Numbered from the stretch's first letter, positions 1-10,748 are shown. The stretch is 55,546 bases of DNA from Nemertoderma westbladi (GCA_032718475.1 JAUCBJ010001417.1:1-55546); one strand, 5' to 3'. A program made the numbers and translations. Notes: generated by a model not told the origin, from the letters alone.

Positions 1-316
1 TCAATCGAATAATACAGTAGGCTTGACCGCAAATAAATTTAAGCCCACGAATCCAGTCTCCCGGTGTTATAAACGGGTCATTTGGACGCGCATGGACTGG
101 CTTCGGCTAATGTTTTTGGTTTGTTTTGTATTAAATCTTATCATCTTACAAAAGGCAGATTATCAATAAAGACATATAAATTTCGGCAGGTTAAACTGCT
201 GAAGGTCTATAAAAGCGCGTACATAGGAGGATACTTCACCTAAATATGTTTGGGGACTAAATAGCCTGGCATACTTGGTGGTGGGATTTTCTTTTTGTAT
301 TTACTCAAAATTTTGA

Positions 317-646
317 TCCTCTTTGTGACAGTTAGACATCACTCATGACCCATTGGGTGTTAGGAAGTCGTATTCAGTCCGATATGCCGATCCTAGTAGT
401 AGGGTCTTAGGGCGGTAATTGGTCTGCTTAATTTGGATAATAAATTAAACCCTAAATAGGAGTCGTAAGACACCTATTAGGGTTTAAATGTACTAATTCA
501 TTGATGACACCCGTCAATTGGGGTCTAATTAGCCTAATTGGGAGGTGTCACCCAGACAGTCTGGCTTCAATGACACCCAATCATACCCTAGGTGTCACAT
601 TCCTAAGCGATGAGTCATGAGTGAGGTCTAACTGTCACAAAGAGGA
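317..646. mobile_element. Inverted-repeat (MITE-like) element
   Basis: Two 33-bp arms, at 317-349 and 614-646, are reverse complements with one mismatch. Between them are further smaller palindromes, for example AAACCCTAAATAGG facing CCTATTAGGGTTT near 446-486. There is no coding frame, so it resembles a non-autonomous fold-back element. I see no clear target duplication. The class is unknown. The rest of 1-993 is AT-rich and shows nothing else I can identify. Confidence 0.6.
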
Positions 647-993
647 CCAAACGCCTACTACTGAGATCCCCATTAAATTTTGCACAAGATATCCTATAAA
701 AAACAAAACACATTTCTAAAATCTTTAGCAAGGGGGGCATGTTTTATATCAACCAATAATATCAAGCGAAATAATTAAGTTGAAGAACATTATTAGAATC
801 GACTAATAATATCTATGTCAATCGCCAATCGAAATGCCCGAAATCATTGATAATCAATAATATCACTCGTATTAAATTATTGAATATTGATACTAAATGT
901 ATGCCATACTCAATTCCTTCTTAGCACCATATATCCGAAATTAATGCAGTAAACATAATTAATTAACAACCTTGCACAACAATTATACACAAA

Positions 994-2404
994 TCAGTGA
1001 CCATGAGCCGCCAAATTCCGCTGACATTCCTTTTCATTGTTGTGAATATAGTTCTCTTCATACAGACCGAGTCCTCTTAAACATACAACAAGGCCACCGT
1101 GAAGCTTATTGTATATCTCATTGTACTTGACGATTGGGTTACCTAACTGCGTGACACAGATTCCTTTGAAAACAGTTGTAAATTTTGTTGGCAATGAACT
1201 TACCTTTTCCCGTTTTGAATATGCACACGCCAATGGTATCACTATCATCATCAACTTCGGCATGCACATCACAGTTAATTACGGTAGGAGTTGCCCAATT
1301 TTTCACCTTGATCCCGAAATCCCTACAGTTGTGGATGTTGCAGTCCCGAAACAATCCCAACGCGTCATCGCTGCACAAGATGCCCACAGTCAAATGACTG
1401 ATGTGGGCCCTATGAATCACTGGGTTGGCTCCATGTAGCACCACAAACCCAACCCCCGTACCAATTATTTCAACGTCCAAGAAAGTCCCTGTCGCAGCGT
1501 CATCCAGAAGTATACCATAGTCTGTGCTTTCGCTGATGCAGCAGCGCATAACCTTGGGGTTGGCCCGTGGGCCACTCACAAATATTCCAACCAATTCTGA
1601 CTTTTGCGTAATGCAACATTCTATCCGCGGCGATGCGTTGGATATATAAATGCATTTGATATCACCTATCTGTGGTCGCAGCGGCGATGGAGGGATGAGG
1701 GTGGCGCATATTCCGACATAACCTAAGTAAGAGCGACCTGATCCCTCCATGAAGCTAACAGCCGCATTCTCATGGTCCAATGGATGTAGAGTCACCCGAT
1801 CTGTGATCCGCTCTGTGCCGGCTCTGAGAGGAGCAGTGATGGGGTATGAGGGCGCGCCAACCACCATTGGCAAAGATGTGTTGCTCAAGGATGGGGTACT
1901 CTGATGGGATGAAACTGATCCTACAGCATCTGTCGTGCCAGATGCCGCACCAAGTATCCAGACTGGTGATTCGAGACGTATATTACACTGGTAGGTCCCT
2001 GGGTGAACCAACAAGAGGGGGAAGTCTGGGTTGGCAAGTGTAACTGCACTCTCAATGGTTTCCACAGCTGTTACATGTCGACTCCGTCCAACCTCAGAAT
2101 GTAGTCGGGAAGACACATGGACACATCCGTAAAGCAGGAAGAGACTCGTTTTCAACTGGTTATCAGGAAACGGTGCGTGAAGGAAGTCAAATGATCCCCA
2201 TTCTGGCATTATGAGGGGTGCATCATACTCATAGAGATATCGATAGAGTCGCTTCCATAACGTTCGATCATTAGCAACATTGAAGAAACGGTGACACACA
2301 AGAGAGAAGCGATACAGATCAAACTCGAGTAGGTAGTTGAGGATATGCAATAACATTTCGTCTGGCAACGTATCGAATGGATTCATATCCATACTTCCAA
2401 GCAT
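994..2404 (-). CDS. F-box protein with parallel beta-helix (FBXO10/11-like) repeats, two exons
   Basis: The protein is a probable substrate-recognition subunit of an SCF ubiquitin ligase. Exon 1 runs 2404-1204 and exon 2 runs 1142-994; the joined product is 449 residues. Residues about 8-55 form an F-box (FDTLPDEMLLHILNYL, then an SLVCHRF segment and a W). From about residue 120 onward there are repeated beta-helix turns with a Gly/Asn pattern, as in the CASH/NosD-type region of FBXO10 and FBXO11. Reading through the exon 1 donor gives an early stop. Splicing a 61-bp GT-AG intron restores the repeat pattern (TGKG then NPIVKYNEIYNKLHGG). The Met at 2392 has A at -3 and G at +4, so it may be the true start rather than 2404. 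The protein is about half the length of animal FBXO11 and lacks its extra domains. The substrate is unknown. Confidence 0.78.
1143..1203 (-). other. 61-bp spliceosomal intron in the F-box gene
   Basis: On the minus strand the intron starts GTAAGT after CGGGAAAAG and ends in GTTAG. Removing it joins two phase-1 exon ends into one Gly codon and keeps the beta-helix repeat pattern unbroken. Without splicing the upstream frame ends 19 codons after the junction, at 1139. cDNA was not available, so the exact acceptor is inferred. Confidence 0.7.
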
Positions 2405-3290
2405 TTACCCGCGATTAGTTATGATTAGTCCAGGAGACGCCCTTAGTCACCTAATTCAACAACCTTAAAGTAGCGTACGGACCCAATTTTTTTTCTTTGA
2501 ATGATAGTTTGTATTGTCCCAATACGAAATCGAGTAATTTCCGGAACAATTAGTTTGAGCAATTTTTTTTATTCGAATTTTAAGTGTGCACTTTCGCTCA
2601 AAACAACAAGAACCTTGTTAGAGGCCGTTTCGAGAGCAATTGTGATAGAAACTGATGTTCCAGAATAGTTTTATAGTGTAAGTTTAATAGTAAGCAGTAA
2701 TTGTCACTGAAAATTAATACTTAAAATACACTACCGATACGGGCAGGGTGTGTAATTTTTTGTTTTAACCATTATCATTGTCATATAGGAGGAAGTGTGT
2801 TGTCTGTATAGATCGCCCTTCCTCCAGTAGTGCCTCTAACTAACGGCCACTACTTTTTTTTAATGTTCTAGAATATATTACTAAAACTAGTAATATATTC
2901 TATAATCTAATATAAGCTATTTAACTAAATAAAACTTTTTTCTAGAAAAAATATTTTTTTACACTTTTTAATAAAAATAGCTATTTTTCTTTTTTCAATA
3001 TCATGTTTTACATCAAACAGTTACGTTTTGGAAATGTGGTAGTATTTTACAAGGGTATTGTAATGGGCTAGTATTTTTGTACTAGCTAGTAGCTTTAAAA
3101 ATCATATTTTCTTTTGCCTTTATTTATGAATTATTAATGGTTACTTTTTAAATATGGAAAAACACACGTAATTTATTGCATCGCAATTTAACGCATAATA
3201 ATAAATAATATTGTGTTTTTAAAAATGTTCCAGAAAAATAAATATTTGTTTTTAAATAAAAAATTTAGTGTAATGATTTTTTGACTTTGA
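2405..3290. other. AT-rich intergenic stretch
   Basis: No gene was found here. It holds the presumed upstream region of the minus-strand F-box gene and scattered TTCTAGAA or TTCCAGAA palindromes near 2866, 2940 and 3226. No convincing TATA box or other promoter element was picked out. Confidence 0.4.
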
Positions 3291-4641
3291 TTTTAACAGG
3301 AGTTGTATTATTTGCGGTAAGAAATGTTCCAACAAATATCCAAAGAATACCTGACGATGGAGAAGAGTAGTTGAGTGTCAGACGGTCGAGGTGGAAGATG
3401 AACTCCTACGAATATGTAAATTACGAGGGCTTCGAGTAGATGAACTGGTAGGAAAAGTCGAATTTCGCTTAGGTTCCGTTTGTGGTGATGTCATTACAAG
3501 TGGCGCGAAGTTTCAGAATGATTGCTATAAAGCCTTCACTGGTAAAAGGAACTCAATGGCGGCCTTGATAAAAACTATAGATATAGAAGATGTTAATAGA
3601 TGTTAGGGTGGAGAAACCGAGCGAGAAGGCCTTCATAAAAATGGTCGAGAAACTTAAAAAAGACCAAATTAAAATTTGGAATTCTAGTGAGTTATTCGGC
3701 ATATATACAGTATATCTTCCCTCCATTCATTTGGTACAGAAGAAGACACCGTCACAGCTCTACAAGGCAATCAACGCACAAATCTAATCAATAAAATTCA
3801 AGCTCATTTTGGTGATAGATTTTTTGTACTGCATGCAGAAGGCGTGCAAGTGGTATTTGTTTTAAAACAAGGTTTCAATTTCCACTGAAAGCAGATCAAC
3901 GTCCCTCAACCAATAATATTAACAGTAATATTAACTCCTTAGTCCAAAAAATAACGTCTGAAATAAAGCAACTTGAAGATGAATCTCATCGCAAGTTCTA
4001 CAATAATTCAAATACATTATCATACAACAACATGATATCATCCACAAGCAGTTCATTACTCTCACTAATATATCACCATAAGTTTATAATATAATAATAA
4101 TATTTATAGAGTCAATTTGCATTTCACAATCAATCCCTTATTGCTAAAATATATAATCAAACTACACTAGGCTTGGCATTACAAGTTCACCATCATTTTG
4201 GTTCTAGAGAACTGATTGACCTGTTGCACTCAAGTGGATACATGACAAGCTATGACTAAGTATTACGTTTCCGCAAATCTGCGGCCGTGTTTGGCAGCAA
4301 AGGAGATTACAATTGCAACAATAGATTCGTGGGCACAAAGTTGATAAATTCTTGGTGCGATAATTTCGATTTCCAAGTTTACACTCCTAATGGATGCAGA
4401 GAGTCACATACGATGGTCATTGAATTAGCCCAAATTAGTAAGGAAAATAATTTCATACCAGAAATGATTACTGTATACCTCGAATTTCAAAAACTGAATT
4501 AAATGCTTTCAAACTCAACACTCCAGAGGTTCTTCTTTTTCAAGGAAAGATTAAGTCACTTCCGCCGAAATTGAATATGAATGTTGGAGTATCATACAAC
4601 ATCCTTAGAAATACTTACACTTCAGCTAGAAATGCACAATA
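3291..4641 (+). pseudogene. Broken copy of a multicopy, probably transposon-related invertebrate gene
   Basis: Pieces of one protein appear in order on the plus strand but in changing frames with stops. First comes a CIICGKKC zinc-knuckle-like start near 3308. Next is a GDVITSGAKFQNDCYKAF segment (3490-3540), where a YHxxC-type motif has lost its His. A helical part follows at 3590-3784, then HFGDRFFVLH near 3810. A segment LGLALQVHHHFGSRELID lies near 4170-4215, and a segment with WCDNFDFQVYTPNG lies at 4287-4499. From memory, this order resembles a large uncharacterised family, repeated many times in cnidarian and mollusc genomes, with a conserved DNVDH motif. I cannot assign a function. 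At least three frame changes and several stops make it non-functional. Confidence 0.5.
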
Positions 4642-4710
4642 ATTGCACATATAGAAGCAGTGATAAACTTCAATAGGCAATTTTATAATCTGCAGTTTCA
4701 ATAATTAAAT

Positions 4711-4903
4711 ATTGACTGATTACTGTAATAATGTATAAATACATTAATATAAATACAATAAGATATAACTAGATAATGAATTCTAGAGTGTTGGTCTTAG
4801 TTCAGTTACATAGCAACTTAATTTTTTATATTTAATTAAATGATGCGGCATTTATTATGACCAAAGGGCCAAACAATGGGCCACTAGTGGCCTATTGTTT
4901 AAC
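4711..4903. repeat. Dispersed repeat, copy A, ending in a hairpin
   Basis: About 195 bp, starting ATTGACTGATTACTGTAATA, matches 13333-13533 closely in the same orientation. It ends in a near-perfect 30-bp palindrome whose arms are AAACAATGGGCCAC and GTGGCCTATTGTTT. No coding frame. It is probably a non-autonomous transposon end. Confidence 0.65.
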
Positions 4904-5739
4904 AGCCGCGTGGTGGATCTGTCTGATCGCACAGTTTACAGGCCTACACAGTTTGGATATATGAAACCTAAAGACGAGACAATTATTAACTCTAATGGCC
5001 GGATGATAGTTGACGTGGTGAAAGGTAGTTCCTAACAGACCGCAATGGGCTTCTGAGATGATCTCTGTTTGGTTTAAACAGGTTTAGTAGGATCGATCTC
5101 AGAAGGGGTCTGACCACGAACTAGTTGAACTGTCGAATTCTTTGAAGACATAAACTGTAGCTGTGAACAACTGTCAGCACGGGAGAATCAGAATGATGCA
5201 TCTATTAATTAAATCAATTTGAATATTATTCTATGAAACCCACAGATGGAAACCGATTCTTTTTTTTTACTTTTACTACTGTAATAATACCTATAACCAA
5301 ATAGAAACCAGCCTCCTATCAAAAATGAACCATATAATATGACTATTAGAAATAATAATATGAACCTTATATATTATATATATTTTATCAATGATCCAGT
5401 ACTGCAGTGGAATATAGGCTTATCTAGCGTTTCCGTTTATACAGTAATTAGATTAGAGGTGGATCCTGGTGGATCATATCTGGACCTGTCTTTCCATTTT
5501 TTACTTAGATTTCCGAAAACTTTCAGACAGACAGACAAAATTGTTTCAGTTGGGAGACGGACGATGTCCTTTATAAATAGCCTTTTTAAAGCCAGGTTGC
5601 GATCTTATTTATGGTTTCTTTCTGCTCAACTTTACAATAAAATATTATAATGACAATAAATAAATAACCAGCTAATAATAAAAGTTACGTTAATAAACAT
5701 TATTCAAAGAAATCGTAAGGTTTAGACGGATGTTAATTG
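4904..5739. other. AT-rich intergenic stretch
   Basis: No gene is supported. An open frame of 103 codons (5339-5650, plus) has no recognisable domain and sits in low-complexity AT-rich DNA, so it is left out. The 3' untranslated region of the minus-strand fibrinogen-domain gene should begin at 5739 and run leftward. Confidence 0.35.
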
Positions 5740-8040
5740 TTAATTGCAGTTAACAATTTTTATCTTAGACCCTTCAATAAAATTGTCATCCGCATTGCCC
5801 CAAAAGACTCCCCTCCTATTATCATTAGACTGATATTCCCCGTTGAGGTTCGTCCGAGACTTCACGGTATGCCACCAGCCGCCGGACCGAACTTTAGCCA
5901 ACGCGGTGTCGTCCGAATCATCATGATCTTTATCTTCTGTAGAGAACTGCGACCCATTAGCTGCGTCCATTTTATTTCCCAAGAGCTCCAAACGTTCAAA
6001 TTCTCCATACCTAAACTTGTAATTCGTTTCTTCTGACCCTATCCTTACATTCTTATATAATGCGACATATGTTTGACCCTCAACCTAAATTGTAAATTCG
6101 GTATTACTTGGCCTGCTGCCCTCCCCCGTTACTTAACTCTTTTCTGTTTTTATTCTTTTTTTAATAAAATATTTTGATAGTATGTTTGTAGAGGGTATGA
6201 AAATATACATTGACAACACATACATACACACACACACCCCTATACATACATACCGGGTGTTCCATAATGATTACCCCCCCCCCCCCCCCCCTGGCCAGCC
6301 AAAACTGCCTGACATGTATTTTAGTGTAATATATCATTCGAAAGAGAGTTTAATTCTGAGCTTGCATGCAAAAGTTTAGGGTCCAATAAAAAAGTATAAA
6401 AATTTTATAGGCAATTCTTTAATAGATCTTACTTTTCAACATTTTTGATTTAATCGCAATTTAAAAAAATATATTTTATTCATCAATCATTAATCATATT
6501 CATATATTTAGTCATCAGCTTTGCAGGTTGCAGCCCTGTTTAAACAGTTATTACTGCCTGACTTTTGCTGTATTGCAATATATTACAGTATTCAGTTACC
6601 GGTATTAGTGTTTCTTTATTAATTTTACTGAATTAAGCCTAACAGAAGTAATTAAAATGACAAGTTCCAGAGCAATCTTCGATGACTCTGAAGAAAAACG
6701 TATGATTGACAGGATCAGAGATGTTACTTTTAGACACAACGGCCCTTTTAAGGGCCAACATCCTTTGCCACTATCAAGGAGCTCCCCGTGCTGCAAAGGG
6801 GAAACATGGCTGTAAAGCTGATGACTAACGCTGGATAAATTATATTTTTTAAAATTGTGATTAAATCAAAAATATTGAAAAGTAAGATAGGTTTAAAGAA
6901 TAGCCTATAAATTTTTATAATTTCGTATTGGGCCCTAAATGTTTGCATGTAAGCTCAGAATTAAATTATCTTTCGAATGATATTTTACACTAAGGTGCAT
7001 GTCGTGCAGTTTTGGCTGGCCAGGGGGAGGCCATCATTATGGAAGACCCGGTACATATACAACGAAAAATATCTACTAACGTTCTAGAACATTCACCAAT
7101 ATCAAAAAACACTCAAAAACACATAAAATAATGGTTAGAAAATTACTAAAAAAATTAAAAAAAAAATTGGCCTTACAAAAAATAATCTTATAGTAGGTCA
7201 TGGTGACCCATATCGTAAATATGGGAATATATCGAAATATTTTTGTATAATAGAGGGCAAGGGCAGGCCCAGTAATACATTTAATTCAATCTTTAGATCA
7301 CATTCCCATTGCGTTGTTATTTGATGAATTGTTTCTAACCCGAGCCAGTAACCTTTTTCTTCCATGTCACCAAAACCTTCTACATAAGACGCCCATTCTT
7401 TATTGAAATCCGTGGAAGAATACTTATCTTGAAACTGTATTATAAGATCACCATCGTCGCAGATCACGTTGTTGTTTAAAAATTGAACATGTTTATTAGA
7501 AATGTTATTACCGTCACATGGAAATGCTGCCATGGCAGTTGAGATAGGCGGGGGTGTTGTAGTAGTGGATGAGGGTGTTACAGTGGTTGGTGGGGGTGTT
7601 ACTGTGGCGGGTGATGGTGTTGATGATATTCCGTTCTTATCAGTGGTTTCTTCTATAGACGCAGTGGTGGTAATGGTAGGGTCGGGCGGTTCGGGTGGTT
7701 CGGTGGTGGATGTTATAGAACGATTACCAATATTTGTGTTGATCGGAGTCCCAGAAATCTTTACCCTATTGCCGGCGGATTTATCGCTGTGGTACAAAAC
7801 GAAGCCCGTTATTACTAGAGACAATAAAATAAACCCGACGACCACATTGAGAACCAGACGTATGTTTTCACGACGTTCGTATTCTTCTGTTTTCGTTTCC
7901 CCGGTCATAGAATTTATACTTCGTCTTCTTTCGCGCCTCAACTCTTCAATAGGAATTCTCCCCACTGATGTTGTTTCGGAGAATTGCGATCGCGCTGATA
8001 AGTATTCAGACACTCCAGAACGTTGTGATGAATTGGCCAT
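5740..8040 (-). CDS. Type II membrane protein with Thr/Pro stalk and fibrinogen C-terminal domain, two exons
   Basis: Exon 1 runs 8040-7279 (254 codons) and exon 2 runs 6084-5740 (114 residues plus stop), giving 368 residues. Residues 1-60 are basic and cytosolic. Residues about 61-84 form one membrane helix with Arg on its N side, which predicts an N-in, C-out orientation. Residues about 110-170 are a Thr/Pro-rich, probably glycosylated stalk. The fibrinogen-related domain starts near Cys174 and includes DFNKEWASYVEGFGD and YWLGLETIHQIT, then in exon 2 NGSQFSTEDKDHDD and GGWW followed by NLNGEY. The layout recalls FIBCD1-type recognition receptors. The two cysteines that normally make the C-terminal disulfide are absent (Thr and Lys/Ser instead). 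The start ATG has G at -3 and G at +4. The ligand is unknown; a role in recognition or adhesion is inferred. Confidence 0.75.
6085..7278 (-). other. 1194-bp intron in the fibrinogen-domain gene
   Basis: The minus-strand donor is GTATTA after GAATTAAAT and the acceptor is TTTAG before GTTGAGGGT. Both junctions are phase 0. Splicing joins CDLKIELN to VEGQTYVALYKNV, which follows the normal order of a fibrinogen domain. About two thirds of the intron is the inverted-repeat element at 6253-7051, so the intron was about 0.4 kb before that insertion. Confidence 0.68.
6253..7051. mobile_element. TA-flanked element with long terminal inverted repeats
   Basis: The left end CCGGGTGTTCCATAATGATT matches, reversed, the right end at 7025-7051, and the match continues with divergence for about 220 bp on each side. 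The flanking dinucleotide is TA on both sides (6251-6252 and 7052-7053), as for Tc1/mariner-like targets. The left arm carries an 18-base C run (6274-6291); the right arm has only a short G run. The centre has no transposase frame, so it is non-autonomous. Confidence 0.65.
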
Positions 8041-8144
8041 AACTGCGGCTGTGTATTATTTTGTATGAATTCGGAGTCGATTATGAAAGATTTGTTTACT
8101 ACTTGTTTTTTTATGGTTACTATTTGTTTACTACTTAGCTACTA

Positions 8145-8152
8145 TATTTATA
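8145..8152 (-). promoter_or_regulatory. Possible TATA box for the fibrinogen-domain gene
   Basis: The minus strand reads TATAAATA about 105 bp upstream of the ATG at 8040. The setting is AT-rich, so such a match can arise by chance. Confidence 0.3.
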
Positions 8153-8391
8153 AACTAATGGAGGCAAATAGAGATGAACTGTGGCGAAAGGCGATTAGCT
8201 GTTGAATTTCAATTTATTCGGTTTTTCTACAATATTCCTAATTCACGTCTCATGTTTAGGTCCCCTCTACCTCTCTCTATAACCTGTTATTTTAACGTCC
8301 AACCTAAATAATTTTTTAACAAAATCCAAGCGAAAATCAGTAGAAATCAATAACAGGAAAATATTGCGTCGTGTGCCATTCGCAGCGCATA

Positions 8392-8861
8392 GTTAATGAG
8401 CAAACAGAAGTTAATGAGCCAACAGAATTTAATGAGCAAATATAAGTTAATTAATGAGCAAACAGAAGTTAAAGAGCAAACAGAAGTTAATGAGCAAATA
8501 TAAGTTAATTAATGAGCAAACAGAAGTTAATAAGCAAACAGAAGTTAATGAGCAAACATAAGTTAATGAGCAAACAGAAGTTAATGAGCAAATATAAGTT
8601 AATTAATGAGCAAACAGAAGTTAAATAGCAAACAGAAGTTAATGAGCAAATATAAGTTAATTAATGAGCAAACAGAAGTTAATGAGCAAACAGAAGTTAA
8701 TGAGCAAATATAAGTTAATTAATGAGCAAACAGAAGTTAAAGAGCAAACAGAAGTTAATGAGCAAACAGAAGTTAATGAGCAAATATAAGTTAATTAATG
8801 AGCAAACAGAAGTTAAAGAGCAAACAGAAGTTAATGAGCAAACAGAAGTTAATGAGCAAAC
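8392..8861. repeat. Tandem array of an 18-bp unit with a longer variant
   Basis: The unit GAGCAAACAGAAGTTAAT repeats about 25 times. A variant with GAGCAAATATAAGTTAATTAAT returns every two to three units, so there is a second, longer period. No coding role is seen. Confidence 0.85.
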
Positions 8862-9207
8862 GGGGTGATATTACTTGGCTTTGGATATAATTGGCCAATA
8901 ATATCCACATACAACCAGACAGACACTACACAGCAATGGAGTTATGCTGCGGCAATAGTGCATGCCTATTATAGTAGCATTAATATATACATTGTATACC
9001 GAAATTATTTCAGGGAGGTTTAATTTATAGTCCAGACAATCTAGGCAAAAAGAGGTAACCAAAACTAATTCGCAATTCTTATTCCGTATCAATTTATATT
9101 ATATTTTATATTATCTTGCGACAATCCCAAGAACTAGAATAATGTAGAATATTTAAATTATAAATTTTAATTTTAATTTTTTTTCCCTCGCAATGTCTTA
9201 ATCATAG
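8862..9207. other. Intergenic, no gene seen
   Basis: AT-rich DNA between two tandem arrays. The minus-strand open frame at 8871-9092 has no recognised domain and is not called. Confidence 0.35.
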
Positions 9208-9344
9208 TTCAATAATGGAGTTCATAGCTCGTTCAATAATGGAGTTCATAGCTCGTTCAATAATGGAGTTCATAGCTCGTTCAATAATGGAGTTCATAGC
9301 TCGTTCAATAATGGAGTTCACAACTAGTTCAATAATGGAGTTCA
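9208..9344. repeat. Tandem array of a 24-bp unit, about 6 copies
   Basis: The unit TTCAATAATGGAGTTCATAGCTCG is present five times almost unchanged, followed by one variant copy (CACAACTAG) and a partial copy. Copies are nearly identical, which suggests recent expansion. Confidence 0.85.
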
Positions 9345-9774
9345 AGAATTTAATCTTTGCAGCTTATATGACAGAACGCTACAATCACTAAATTAGTAAA
9401 AATAAATTTCCAGAACACCTCTTAAGTACTTTCCATTATTATTATTAAAGTGGATTTACACGATAACGTGACGGGGTTTTTTTATTTTTTTTATTGCATT
9501 TATACAGTAGGCATAGGCCCTACATAATAAATACTACATCACAACACAATTATTTAAAATCACTTACAATATTTATGTACATTATTTACTTGTATTTAGC
9601 CATTGTAGGTTTAGTGTAAGACTATTTACTGTGCAGCTGTTGTTATAGTAACTGTAATGGATTCCATAAAAATGATATGAATTTCATTATTATTTATAAA
9701 CATTAAAGTATTGAAGCTAATCATTAAAAGCATTCAATCATGCAAACAGATGGAAGGGAAGGGCGCTACTCCTC
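9345..9774. other. Intergenic, no gene seen
   Basis: AT-rich sequence with poly-T runs near 9476-9500. I see no gene, RNA or repeat that I can support. Confidence 0.35.
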
Positions 9775-9776
9775 TA

Positions 9777-10708
9777 CACCATGTCCCAGAATATAGTGTC
9801 GTAATTCAGTGACACCCCCCCCCCCCCCCCCTCCCATAATTTTTCTACAAATCTTAATGAGATTGCATGAAATTTGAAACAGAGATAGTTTCACCTCCCG
9901 ACCGCTACTGACTGGGTGAGTCAGATTTTTTATTTTTGCTTTCATTTTTTATCTCAAGAGTTTAAAAAAAAGTGTCTCCAGCGATATTACACCAGTTACA
10001 CCGCAGTTATTATTCTACCTTATAGCTGTTCGATGGTACCAATGGAAAGTTGGCCCTGCAAGGATTCTAAATATGTAACACAATTTGAATTTCGTTAAAA
10101 AATAGCTGAGCTATGAGTGTTCAAATGTTGCACTGCATTTGTACCGGCGCGAGGTTATTTTATTCTATTTAATAAATGCATCATATTCTGGAATTTTTTG
10201 TTTATCCAAATACGTAGCTGGGAAACAATGCATTACATCTTTAATCATACTATTACGTAGCTATTCATACATCATACATTTAAAAAATGTTCCAGAATAT
10301 GGTTTATTTATTAAATAGAATATAATAGCCTCGCGCAGGTGCAAAACCATGCAACATTTAAACGCTCATATCTCAGCTATTTTTCAACGAAATTCAAATT
10401 GTGTTACATATTTAAAGTCCTTGCATGACCAGCTTTCTATTGGTACCAACAAACAGATATAAGGTAGAAGAATAACTGCGGTGTAACTGGTGTAATATCG
10501 CTGGAGACACTTTTTTTAAACGCTTGTATCTAGGAAATTAAAGCAAAAATAAAAATGCCGGCCCCTCCAGTCAGTGGTTGGGAGGTGAAACTATCTCTGT
10601 TTCAAATTTCATGCAATCTCATTAAAGATTTGTAGAAAAATTAGGGGGGGGGGGGAGGGGGGGGGGGGTGTGTCACTGAATTACGACACTATATTCTGGG
10701 ACATGGTG
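9777..10708. mobile_element. Fold-back element with arms of about 425 bp, flanked by TA
   Basis: The arms 9777-10205 and 10288-10708 are reverse complements over nearly their whole length, with a loop of about 80 bp. The ends read CACCATGTCCCAGAATATAG and its complement, and TA lies on both sides (9775-9776, 10709-10710). Each arm contains a long C or G run (9815-9831; about 10643-10668). No transposase is present. It is inserted next to a tRNA-like sequence. Confidence 0.75.
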
Positions 10709-10710
10709 TA

Positions 10711-10748
10711 TTGTTAGATCAGTGCTCAACCAACTGAGCTAGCCCCTC
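10711..10748 (-). repeat. tRNA-like 5' half, probably a SINE head
   Basis: The minus strand contains an A-box match, TAGCTCAGTTGG (10730-10741), inside a D-arm that can pair GCTC with GAGC. No good B box follows. The fold-back element at 9777-10708 lies where the 3' half should be, and the other flank (9755-9776) only weakly resembles a B-box region. A SINE fragment is more likely than a tRNA gene. Confidence 0.4.

Noticed and set aside
1109-1438. Plus-strand open frames over the F-box gene
   Set aside because: They are shadows of the minus-strand coding exons and have no domains.
5339-5650. A 103-codon plus-strand open frame
   Set aside because: It has no domain, sits in AT-rich low-complexity DNA, and has no supporting context.
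7502-8068. A 188-codon plus-strand frame rich in Val and Gly
   Set aside because: It is the antisense of the Thr/Pro stalk and membrane part of the fibrinogen-domain protein.
10711-10748. A functional tRNA gene
   Set aside because: Only the A-box half is present. There is no B box or full cloverleaf, and the anticodon stem does not pair.
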